Position numbers and translations under genes: made by a program | NCBI GenBank assembly: GCA_964429075.1 | Contig: CAYSBA010000119.1 | Span: forward strand, 1-5,094 | Reading direction: 5' to 3' | DNA: 5,094 nucleotides | Origin: CAYSBA01 sp964429075 [NCBI: uncultured bacterium] | GTDB taxonomy: Bacteria > CAYSBA01 | Shown: in pieces, positions 1 to 5,094 of the stretch | Numbering within the stretch: position 1 is the stretch's first letter | Layout: each line of letters opens with the position of its first letter | Notes under the pieces: generated by a model | Seen by the model: only the letters and a program-made list of their open reading frames with translations | Databases searched by the model: none | Told to the model about the DNA's origin: nothing

Positions 1-52
1 CCCTTATGGTATCTCTTAATATTCTGTGTTCCTGATCGAGTTCAAAATTCAT
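1..52 (-). CDS. Acyl-CoA dehydrogenase, N-terminal fragment (gene runs off the window)
   Basis: Only the first 17 codons are inside the window. They read MNFELDQEHRILRDTIR, which matches the usual opening of short/medium-chain acyl-CoA dehydrogenases (pattern MNFxLxxEqrxlRdtvR, the first helix of the N-terminal domain). Such enzymes are FAD flavoproteins that oxidise acyl-CoA to 2-enoyl-CoA and pass electrons to electron-transfer flavoprotein. No catalytic residue is visible here. The start is well fixed: the ATG sits 5 nt after GGAGG in a perfect Shine-Dalgarno sequence. The gene begins 18 bp after the enoyl-CoA hydratase stop on the same strand, which fits a butyryl-CoA-type dehydrogenase in the same operon. 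Substrate chain length cannot be judged. Identity rests on a short stretch plus context. Confidence 0.75.
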   Translation of the reverse strand, partial: MNFELDQEHRILRDTIR

Positions 53-55
53 GAC

Positions 56-65
56 CACCTCCTTT
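56..65 (-). promoter_or_regulatory. Perfect Shine-Dalgarno sequence for the acyl-CoA dehydrogenase
   Basis: Read on the minus strand this is AAAGGAGGTG, complementary over all 10 nt to the common 3' end of bacterial 16S rRNA (CACCTCCTTT). GGAGG is separated from the ATG at 52 by 5 nt. It is the strongest ribosome binding site in the window and suggests the third enzyme is translated efficiently and independently of its upstream neighbour. Confidence 0.85.
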
Positions 66-70
66 TGTTT

Positions 71-850
71 TTAGCTATCCTTAAATTCTGGTTTTCTTTT
101 CTCCACAAAGGCAGTTATCCCCTCCTTTGCATCATCAGTAGTAAATATGGAGGCAAAGGCCTCTATCTCCATCAGGATCTGTTTTCGTGTAATATCCATT
201 GCAGAAGTAATTACACGCTTTGCTGCCTTCACTGCCTGTGGCCCGGATGAGGCTATTTTCTGAGCAAGTTCTGTTGTCTCTTGCAGCAATCTATCTGATG
301 GCACGACCTTCTGAACAAGACCCATCTTATACGCTTCATCTGCATCGTAGTGTCTGCCAGAGAATATCATCTCTTTTGCTCTGTATGGACCAACCGCCTG
401 CATCAATCTGAGACAGCCACCAAAACCTGGAATTATTCCAAGATTTACCTCTGGCTGTCCGAATTTTGCATTCTGTGATGCATAGATTATGTCACAACTG
501 AGAGCAAGCTCACAACCTCCGCCAAGTGCATAACCATTTACTGCAGCAATAAATACAAGGTGAGACATCTCGATGGTCGTCATCAATTCGTGTCCCATCT
601 TCGAAAATTTTATCGCATCCTGACGATTAAAGGTGCTCATCTGTTTTATATCAGCACCTGCTACGAAGGCCTTATTACCTGCACCGGTTAATATTACCAC
701 CCTTAGATCACTATCCTGTTCTGCCTTTTTAATTGCATCGTATAACTCTTTTACAGTAGGGACATTCAAGGCATTTAGTGACTCTTTGCGATTTATGGTC
801 AGGAAAAGGATATTAGCTTTTTTTTCGTAGATTAGGTTCTCAAAAGACAT
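71..850 (-). CDS. Enoyl-CoA hydratase / 3-hydroxybutyryl-CoA dehydratase (crotonase family)
   Basis: The 259-residue product has the usual length of soluble hexameric crotonases, which reversibly hydrate trans-2-enoyl-CoA to (S)-3-hydroxyacyl-CoA. Visible features are the AGADIKQM loop near residues 64-71 (oxyanion hole and CoA contact), GGGCELA at 110-116, GQPEVNLG at 131-138, and the typical C-terminal segment EGITAFVEKRKPEF at 243-256. The two catalytic glutamates of the family correspond to E114 and E134, with the same 20-residue spacing as in rat mitochondrial hydratase, so it is probably active. One mild oddity is GGCLRL at 144-149, where most relatives have GGTQRL. The reading frame stays open to 922, but the chosen ATG at 850 has GGAGG 5 nt upstream and gives the normal N-terminus; the longer version would overlap the preceding gene. 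It lies 13 bp after the dehydrogenase stop. Substrate is probably crotonyl-CoA or other short chains, by context. Confidence 0.93.
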   Translation of the reverse strand: MSFENLIYEKKANILFLTINRKESLNALNVPTVKELYDAIKKAEQDSDLRVVILTGAGNKAFVAGADIKQMSTFNRQDAIKFSKMGHELMTTIEMSHLVFIAAVNGYALGGGCELALSCDIIYASQNAKFGQPEVNLGIIPGFGGCLRLMQAVGPYRAKEMIFSGRHYDADEAYKMGLVQKVVPSDRLLQETTELAQKIASSGPQAVKAAKRVITSAMDITRKQILMEIEAFASIFTTDDAKEGITAFVEKRKPEFKDS

Positions 851-863
851 ACTAACCTCCATT

Positions 864-1712
864 TTATGAGTACTCATAAAATCCCCTGCCACTCTTTCTC
901 CCAAGATAACCTGCCTGAACATACTGTTTCAGGAGAGGGCAGGGTGCATATCTCTGATCACCAAGACCCCTATACAGGACCTCGAGTATATAGAGACAGG
1001 TGTCGAGACCAATCAGATCTGCAAGTGCAAGTGGCCCCATTGGGTGATTACACCCAAACTTCATTGCCTTATCTATATCCTCCACACTTGCTACACCTTC
1101 CATAAGGGCCCGTACTGCCTCGTTGATCATCGGCATAAGGATTCGGTTTACTATAAATCCTGGATAATCCTGTGAGTGTACGACAATCTTGCCAAGTTGC
1201 TCTATATAATCATTTACTCTTTTTGTTGTCTCTTCAGAGGTTGCTATTGAACTGATAACCTCAACAAGTTTCATTACAGGGACAGGATTCATAAAGTGCA
1301 TACCAACCACCTTATGTGGCCTCTTTGTTGCAGTTGCAAGAGATATTATTGGAATTGAAGATGTATTTGTGGCAAGGATACAGTCATCCTTGCATATAGC
1401 ATCGAGCCTGGAAAACATTTCTCTTTTTATATTTTCATTCTCAATCACAGCTTCAACAACAAGATCTACATCAGAAATTTCATCGAGACTGTTTACAACA
1501 GTAAGATTACTAAGGGTATCATCCATTTGTGATTCTGTTATCCTGCCCTTTTCGAGCGCTCTATTTAGATTCTTCTCTATATAGGACATACCTTTTTTTA
1601 TGGCATCTGGACTTGCGTCATAAACAGATACTCTATATCCAGATTGTGCAAACACCTGGGCAATCCCAGATCCCATCTGACCAAATCCAACAACAGCTAT
1701 CTTATCTTTCAT
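864..1712 (-). CDS. hbd: 3-hydroxybutyryl-CoA (3-hydroxyacyl-CoA) dehydrogenase, NAD-dependent
   Basis: This 282-residue stand-alone protein matches the length of clostridial Hbd/PaaH-type enzymes, which interconvert (S)-3-hydroxyacyl-CoA and 3-oxoacyl-CoA in the cytoplasm. An N-terminal Rossmann fold starts with GFGQMGSG at residues 9-16 (GxGxxG). An acidic residue, D32, follows the second strand, as expected for NAD rather than NADP. ATNTSS at 114-119 and GMHFMNPVPVMKLVE at 137-151 form the active site: H139 and E151 are spaced 12 apart, like His158/Glu170 of human HADH. PGFIVNR at 184-190 opens the helical C-terminal dimerisation domain, which ends with the family motif GRKSGRGFYEY at 271-281. 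The ATG at 1712 follows GAGGG by 4 nt. It is the first gene of the tight cluster with the hydratase and acyl-CoA dehydrogenase. No truncation is seen. Substrate preference for C4 is inferred from size and context. Confidence 0.93.
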   Translation of the reverse strand: MKDKIAVVGFGQMGSGIAQVFAQSGYRVSVYDASPDAIKKGMSYIEKNLNRALEKGRITESQMDDTLSNLTVVNSLDEISDVDLVVEAVIENENIKREMFSRLDAICKDDCILATNTSSIPIISLATATKRPHKVVGMHFMNPVPVMKLVEVISSIATSEETTKRVNDYIEQLGKIVVHSQDYPGFIVNRILMPMINEAVRALMEGVASVEDIDKAMKFGCNHPMGPLALADLIGLDTCLYILEVLYRGLGDQRYAPCPLLKQYVQAGYLGRKSGRGFYEYS

Positions 1713-1726
1713 ATTTCCCTCATTTT

Positions 1727-1752
1727 TTGGTTTCTAAGAACAATACAACCAA
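1727..1752. promoter_or_regulatory. Inverted repeat just upstream of the hbd ribosome binding site
   Basis: TTGGTT (1727-1732) and AACCAA (1747-1752) are perfect 6-bp inverted arms around a 14-nt loop. A smaller odd palindrome, TTCTAAGAA, lies at 1732-1740. The element ends 4 bp before the hbd Shine-Dalgarno region (1716-1720). It could be an operator or a hairpin in the transcript leader. Six-bp arms in AT-rich DNA can arise by chance, so this is a weak call. Confidence 0.25.
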
Positions 1753-1790
1753 GTGACGAATTTATCAACCCTTCATCTATATGTTCTAAA

Positions 1791-1813
1791 ATATCTTATT
1801 ATATCTTATTATA
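1791..1813 (-). promoter_or_regulatory. Tandem AT-rich 10-mers carrying two TATAAT boxes; candidate hbd operon promoter region
   Basis: On the plus strand ATATCTTATT occurs twice in direct tandem (1791-1800 and 1801-1810), followed by a partial third copy. On the minus strand this creates two exact TATAAT hexamers at 1808-1813 and 1798-1803, 10 bp apart and about 85-100 bp upstream of the hbd start. I find no good -35 hexamer at 16-18 bp from either box (best candidates TCATAA and TGTAAC), so promoter function is only suggested by position and by the need to start the metabolic operon separately. Confidence 0.3.
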
Positions 1814-1837
1814 TATCGGAAGTTACATCGTTATGAT

Positions 1838-1856
1838 CCGGCCTATTACTGACCGG
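1838..1856 (-). other. Small GC-rich hairpin spanning the stop codon of the cysteine-rich lipoprotein
   Basis: In the transcript, CCGGTC (1856-1851) pairs with GGCCGG (1843-1838) as a 6-bp stem with one G-U pair and a 7-nt loop that contains the TAA stop. No T-run follows on the minus strand (the next bases are ATCATAACG), so it does not qualify as a standard Rho-independent terminator. It may still stabilise the mRNA 3' end or assist termination. It stands out because the surrounding spacer is very AT-rich. Confidence 0.35.
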
Positions 1857-3693
1857 TAGTACAGAGCGGGATATTTTGATTACATTCTGATGAGGTGTTA
1901 CACCCAATTATACAGGCAGCATTTCCGCTTGGGAGCTGATAACAGAATCCACCCATCGAACAACTGTCTGTTGTTGTACAATCTTCCACACAAAAACAGT
2001 TGTTGCCATCTGTAGTTACACCAATATATCCAGTAGGACAGTTTGTAGTGCTACAATCCTGTGTATAGCAGAGACCGTTGTAGGCATCTGTAACACATAT
2101 CTTTTGATTGTTAGATAGCTGATAGCAATATAACCCATTTGGACAATCCTGATCTGTATCACAGCTCTTTGCACAGGCCCCATTCCCACTTGAAAGGGTT
2201 ATGCATGTCTCTGTCTGATCCTGACATGATCCCTGGGTCTGAGGATTGCAGCTATCCATACATACACCATTTTGAGTGTATGGTGAAAAACTAACACATA
2301 TCCTGTTGTCTAAACACATCCCATTGTTTCCTCCACAGATACCCTGATCTCCCACATTTCTCTGTTCTAAAAACATACATTTACCTGAAACACATACAAG
2401 ATTATTTGGACAATCGGTATCGGTACTACATAGTGTTGTACAGCCACCATTACCACTCTGAAGACTTATACAGGTTTCATTCAGGCCACATCCCTGACCG
2501 GTGGATGGTACACATGTATTAAGACAAACTCCACGATCGATTTGATCACTAAAATAGACACATAGACCGCTCTGACAGTCGCTGTTTGTCTGGCACAATG
2601 AATAATTTGTGCCATCTAAGACTGCTGAAACACAACTACCATTTTTACATCTTTCATATCCAGAACAATCAGAATCTATAGAGCAACCACCCTGTTGTGA
2701 GGGAACACAGACACCCTGCTGACAGACAAAACCACTCTGACAATCTGCATTGCTCTGACATTGTGATTGTGATTGTTGACACTGTCCTGACTGACAGACA
2801 TAACCAGAAGGACAGTCAGAATCACTCTGACATTGATTCTGAGCCTGCTGACATTGACCATTCTGACAGACATATCCACCTGGACAATCGGCATCGGACT
2901 GACATCCCTGAGTGACCCATCCTGAGGGGAGGCACAGAAAGTTCTGATAGCATATCATACCTGAGGTGCATTCAGAATCCATGCTACATTTTTTATAGCA
3001 GAAGTAGAGGGTCTGACCATTTTGATCTTTCAGGATACCCTGACAGGTCTCACCGTTTGCACAATCCTGTTGACCGCCACACTGGTTAAGACAGAGTCCA
3101 TCCCCATTGCTTGCAATAATACAGGACTGATTTGATGGACAAGACTGAGATTGTTGACTGCACAGAGTTGTACCGCTGTTACCCTGAGACAAAACACATT
3201 GACCTGCCTCACAAACATAGCCTGATGGACAATCATAATCTGACAGGCAACCACCCTGGGCAACACACTGCCCCTGATCACACACATAACCAGAGGGGCA
3301 ATCAAGATTGGTTGAACATCCTGTCTGTTGTGGTGTACATTGACCGTTGTCACAAACATACCCTGCATTACAGTCAGCATCACTGCTGCAACTTCCTGCA
3401 GGTACACACTTGCCCTCGCTGCACTTAAAACCACTGTTACAATCTGAATTGGTCTCGCAGGGTTTGACCTCAATTTCACACCTTCCGTTTGAACAAACCT
3501 GTCCAAGTTCACACTCAAAGTCGGAATTACATTGAGGATCTGAACATTTACCAAAGTTACATATCTTGCCTTCTGGACAATCTGCATCGATTAGACATGT
3601 ATTTTGATCTTCAGGCACAGACCCTTTGTGTCCACATCCATCTATGATAAAGGATAAACATAATATTAACATAACTACAAAAAAATTTTTCAT
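1846..3693 (-). CDS. Cysteine-rich repeat lipoprotein, probably surface exposed; function unknown
   Basis: The 615-residue product starts with a basic residue, a hydrophobic stretch and a lipobox-like IIDGC ending at C20, so it is probably exported and lipidated; Asp at -2 is unusual for a lipobox. After C20 I count 88 cysteines, about one residue in seven. Four-cysteine units of the form C-x5-C-x5-C-x4-C, with consensus DxDCPSGYVCxxGQC, occur six times at 33-166 and four times at 264-354, with Gln/Ser-rich linkers. The rest is made of longer cysteine modules (178-254, 367-439, 453-533, 542-611). No enzymatic motif, no other membrane segment and no C-terminal sorting signal are visible. Such modules resemble disulfide-stabilised EGF- or dickkopf-like small domains, and an adhesive or structural envelope role is a guess. 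Start: ATG at 3693 with GGAG 5 nt upstream. It is preceded by another lipoprotein gene 99 bp away. Confidence 0.85.
   Translation of the reverse strand: MKNFFVVMLILCLSFIIDGCGHKGSVPEDQNTCLIDADCPEGKICNFGKCSDPQCNSDFECELGQVCSNGRCEIEVKPCETNSDCNSGFKCSEGKCVPAGSCSSDADCNAGYVCDNGQCTPQQTGCSTNLDCPSGYVCDQGQCVAQGGCLSDYDCPSGYVCEAGQCVLSQGNSGTTLCSQQSQSCPSNQSCIIASNGDGLCLNQCGGQQDCANGETCQGILKDQNGQTLYFCYKKCSMDSECTSGMICYQNFLCLPSGWVTQGCQSDADCPGGYVCQNGQCQQAQNQCQSDSDCPSGYVCQSGQCQQSQSQCQSNADCQSGFVCQQGVCVPSQQGGCSIDSDCSGYERCKNGSCVSAVLDGTNYSLCQTNSDCQSGLCVYFSDQIDRGVCLNTCVPSTGQGCGLNETCISLQSGNGGCTTLCSTDTDCPNNLVCVSGKCMFLEQRNVGDQGICGGNNGMCLDNRICVSFSPYTQNGVCMDSCNPQTQGSCQDQTETCITLSSGNGACAKSCDTDQDCPNGLYCYQLSNNQKICVTDAYNGLCYTQDCSTTNCPTGYIGVTTDGNNCFCVEDCTTTDSCSMGGFCYQLPSGNAACIIGCNTSSECNQNIPLCTTGQ
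2095..2595 (-). repeat. Tandem duplicated long cysteine modules
   Basis: Residues 367-439 and 453-533 are two copies of one longer module. Cysteine spacing is x5-x4-x11-x3-x7-x5-x9-x3-x5-x5-x4 in the first and x6-x5-x11-x3-x7-x6-x9-x3-x5-x5-x9 in the second. The shared core reads ETCIxLxSGNGxC, then CxTDxDCPNxLxC. Related cores lie at residues 185-217 (QSCIIASNGDGLC) and, more degenerate, at 578-604 (GFCYQLPSGNAAC). The module is distinct from the short units but ends in a short-unit-like DxDCPN element, so it looks like a short repeat with an extra N-terminal loop. Confidence 0.75.
2632..2904 (-). repeat. Central block of four four-cysteine protein repeats with Gln-rich linkers
   Basis: This block encodes residues 264-354. 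Units begin at C264, C288, C312 and C337 with the same C-x5-C-x5-C-x4-C spacing as the N-terminal block. The first three units have an exact 24-residue (72-bp) period and Gln-rich linkers such as QQAQNQ and QQSQSQ. The first two units differ at only 5 of 24 residues but at about 23 of 72 bases, so the duplication is old at DNA level. Confidence 0.88.
3196..3597 (-). repeat. N-terminal block of six four-cysteine protein repeats
   Basis: This block encodes residues 33-166 of the cysteine-rich lipoprotein. Six units follow each other at C33, C55, C79, C102, C126 and C149, each C-x5-C-x5-C-x4-C, with 4-6 residue linkers. The second half of each unit is the best conserved (GYVCxxGQC in units 4-6). 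The period is 22-24 residues (66-72 bp). Units 4-6 resemble each other more than units 1-3 do, which suggests later duplication of the inner units. Confidence 0.9.
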
Positions 3694-3792
3694 AACTACT
3701 CCATGTTTTTATTTACTTAGGCTCTTTATTATATTATGCTTTTTTATTCAATGCTGGCTATCTGTTATTTGTTCCTGGATTTGCTCACAACT
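3694..3792 (-). promoter_or_regulatory. AT-rich spacer between the two lipoprotein genes; possible -10 box at 3728-3733
   Basis: The 99-bp spacer has an exact TATAAT at 3728-3733 (minus strand), about 35 bp before the ATG of the cysteine-rich gene. The nearest TTG-type hexamer (TTGAAT, 3746-3751) is only 12 bp away, too close for a standard sigma70 spacer. There is no clear hairpin plus T-run after the TPR gene, so read-through from the upstream gene is as likely as an independent start. No open reading frame of note is present. Confidence 0.3.
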
Positions 3793-5007
3793 CTATTTTT
3801 TATTGTTTTTTATTAGCTCCAACTGTTTCAGTCCATCATTCAACATCTTTTTTTGAAATTCTGATGTTGCCAGCTTCTCAAGACGCCTGTACCACTCCTT
3901 TGCATCTTTGATCCTTCCTGCCATCGCATAGGTGTTTGCAATCTGATAACCATAGTTAAACTTCATTTCCTTACCTTTTTCATTGTTAAATATATACCTT
4001 AACAATTCAGTTGCAGAATCCACATCCTGCAGCTGACTCAGGATCCCTGCATAAACGCTCAGGTTCCCAATATTTGCTCCGTTTTTCTTTAATTCTTTGA
4101 CAATCTCTTTTATATAAGAAATTGCCTTTTCTTTACCCTCAAGTTCCATAACTAGCATAGCTATTCGATGATCCAGGAAGCCTGACTGTTCTTTAAAGAG
4201 CTTTCTCATTTCAAGAAGGGTTGAAAGGGCCTGTTTCTTTTTACCGAGACTTGCAAGGAGGCTGACATAGGAGTTATAGAAATATTGATTTTTCATCCCT
4301 GCTTCTATCAATGCTTTGTAGTATCGTGCAGCCTTTTCGAGGCCATCTTTTTTGTTTTCATATCCTGCTGCAAGCAAAACCAGACGGCTCTTTTCTGGTA
4401 GATCTTTTCTGGCCTCATATTCCTTTAATTTTTTATCAAGTAACCCCTTTTCCTTCCAGTACTGAACAAGCATCTTGGAGACATTTTGAATCTGCCAGGG
4501 TTGTACCTCTTTCATCTGAAGGATAGATAGGGCTATCTTTTCTGCCTCTTTTTCCGAGCCTATCTCAATAAGGGTCCTGAGCAGACTCATACCGAAGTTA
4601 ATCTTGCTATCCGGTGTGGCTGTCATTTTGAAAAGCCTGCGATAATTATCTGCTGCATGTAGCATGTCTTTTTTTTCTACATACAATCTTGCGTAGAGTT
4701 GATATATCTGTTGTAAGCAACTGATCTGTTTGTCTTTTTTTCTCTTTTCACACAACTCTTTTGCAACTCTAAGCTCATCTTCTGCCTTACTGTACATCTT
4801 GTAGTTGAGATGGATATTTGCAAGATCGTAATGATAGCCTACAAGGTCAATATTCTCAGCGATTGAGTTTGAAACCTCTTTGTCTCTTTTAAGGGTATCT
4901 TTTTCTTGTTTTTTTACATTAGATGTCTCTTTTTGTTCTCTATTTGATTCACAGGCTACAACAAAAATAAGAGTCAGAAACAGGATCGTGATCCTATTTA
5001 GCCTCAT
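3793..5007 (-). CDS. TPR-like helical-repeat lipoprotein, function unknown
   Basis: The 404-residue product has a basic N-terminus, a hydrophobic run and a clear lipobox FVVAC ending at C19, so it is probably lipidated and faces the periplasm or surface. Residues 20-50 are a Lys/Glu-rich linker. The rest is helical, with TPR-like pairs. The clearest are 58-85 (YDLANIHLNYKMYSKAEDEL), about 208-235 (AAGYENKKDGLEKAARYYKAL) and 351-378 (NYGYQIANTYAMAGRIKDAKEWYRRLE); weaker ones lie near 101-128, 135-162, 242-270 and 317-345. The only other cysteines are C86 and C97. No enzymatic motif is seen; TPR lipoproteins usually act as assembly or docking partners in the envelope. Start choice: an in-frame ATG exists 5 codons upstream (5022) but lacks a ribosome site, whereas the ATG at 5007 follows GAGGGAG by 6 nt and gives a normal signal peptide. 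The stop is TAG. Confidence 0.82.
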   Translation of the reverse strand: MRLNRITILFLTLIFVVACESNREQKETSNVKKQEKDTLKRDKEVSNSIAENIDLVGYHYDLANIHLNYKMYSKAEDELRVAKELCEKRKKDKQISCLQQIYQLYARLYVEKKDMLHAADNYRRLFKMTATPDSKINFGMSLLRTLIEIGSEKEAEKIALSILQMKEVQPWQIQNVSKMLVQYWKEKGLLDKKLKEYEARKDLPEKSRLVLLAAGYENKKDGLEKAARYYKALIEAGMKNQYFYNSYVSLLASLGKKKQALSTLLEMRKLFKEQSGFLDHRIAMLVMELEGKEKAISYIKEIVKELKKNGANIGNLSVYAGILSQLQDVDSATELLRYIFNNEKGKEMKFNYGYQIANTYAMAGRIKDAKEWYRRLEKLATSEFQKKMLNDGLKQLELIKNNKK

Positions 5008-5013
5008 GACAAT

Positions 5014-5020
5014 CTCCCTC
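5014..5020 (-). promoter_or_regulatory. Shine-Dalgarno sequence that decides the start of the TPR lipoprotein
   Basis: GAGGGAG on the minus strand lies 6 nt before the ATG at 5007. It overlaps the alternative in-frame ATG at 5020-5022, which therefore cannot use it, so the shorter protein is preferred. Confidence 0.7.
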
Positions 5021-5049
5021 ATTATATAAACATACGTTCACATTGTCAC
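5021..5049 (-). promoter_or_regulatory. Candidate sigma70-type promoter for the TPR lipoprotein gene
   Basis: Minus strand: GTGACA (5049-5044, five of six matches to TTGACA), a 17-bp spacer, then TATAAT (5026-5021, perfect). This is the best promoter match in the window. The -10 box directly abuts the Shine-Dalgarno sequence, so a transcript starting about 7 nt downstream would begin near 5014 and lose most of the ribosome site. A weaker alternative upstream, TTGTTG with an 18-bp spacer to TATGTT, would give a transcript that keeps it. Beyond 5050 the remaining sequence shows stops and no coding. Confidence 0.5.
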
Positions 5050-5094
5050 AAACAACAAAAATTTCAAGTCAGGATCTGGAGATAACAGTTAAGA

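Noticed and set aside
220-411. Plus-strand open frames over the hydratase and dehydrogenase genes
   Set aside because: They lie antisense to well-identified genes, lack ribosome sites and show no domain features.
851-922. Longer N-terminus for the enoyl-CoA hydratase starting at 922
   Set aside because: It would overlap the end of the hbd gene by 59 bp, adds 24 residues absent from the family, and the internal ATG at 850 has a well-placed GGAGG.
1721-1723. ATG overlapping the hbd ribosome site
   Set aside because: It is out of frame with hbd and stops after four codons, so no leader peptide can be supported.
2676-2915. Open frames on both strands over the central repeat block
   Set aside because: Both are periodic only because the real gene is periodic at 72 bp; they have no start context or domain signal.
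3030-3587. 185-codon open frame on the minus strand within the cysteine-rich gene, in another frame
   Set aside because: It is a shadow of the repeat-rich coding sequence: repeated Cys, Asp and Gln codons avoid stops when read out of frame. It has no ribosome site and no recognisable protein character.
2632-3597. Regularly spaced repeats that could suggest a CRISPR array
   Set aside because: The periods are in-frame multiples of three, units are diverged at DNA level, there are no unique spacers, and the sequence codes for a convincing exported protein.
3728-3751. Complete sigma70 promoter ahead of the cysteine-rich lipoprotein
   Set aside because: TATAAT is present but the nearest -35-like hexamer is only 12 bp away; kept only as a low-confidence -10 box.

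Overview
All genes in this window lie on the minus strand, so transcription runs from high to low coordinates. The window holds four complete protein-coding genes and the first 17 codons of a fifth. The DNA is AT-rich. The two upstream genes (3793-5007 and 1846-3693) encode lipoproteins with type II signal peptides. One is a TPR-type helical repeat protein. The other is a very cysteine-rich protein built from D-x-D-C-x-x-G-x-x-C repeats. This repeat type is common in surface lipoproteins of Myxococcota and other former Deltaproteobacteria, so a Gram-negative, low-GC member of that broad assemblage is my best guess. That assignment is inference from protein style, not a phylogenetic result.

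Layout in transcription order: a short upstream region with a good sigma70-like promoter match (5021-5049); the TPR lipoprotein gene; a 99-bp AT-rich spacer; the cysteine-rich lipoprotein gene; a 133-bp spacer holding a small hairpin over the stop codon, tandem AT-rich 10-mers with two TATAAT boxes, and an inverted repeat; then a tight metabolic cluster. The cluster is 3-hydroxyacyl-CoA (3-hydroxybutyryl-CoA) dehydrogenase, enoyl-CoA hydratase of the crotonase type, and the start of an acyl-CoA dehydrogenase. Its genes are 13 and 18 bp apart and each has its own Shine-Dalgarno sequence; the acyl-CoA dehydrogenase has a perfect 10-nt one.

The metabolic cluster encodes consecutive steps linking acetoacetyl-CoA, 3-hydroxybutyryl-CoA, crotonyl-CoA and butyryl-CoA. 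These could run as short-chain beta-oxidation or, in reverse, as butyryl-CoA formation; the sequence does not fix the direction. The two lipoproteins have no evident functional link to this pathway and are separated from it by a spacer that probably carries its own promoter.

I see no RNA genes, mobile elements or CRISPR array, and nothing I can defend as a new multi-gene system. The least explained item is the cysteine-rich lipoprotein, which has 88 cysteines after the lipidated one, two blocks of short repeats, and a longer recurring module.
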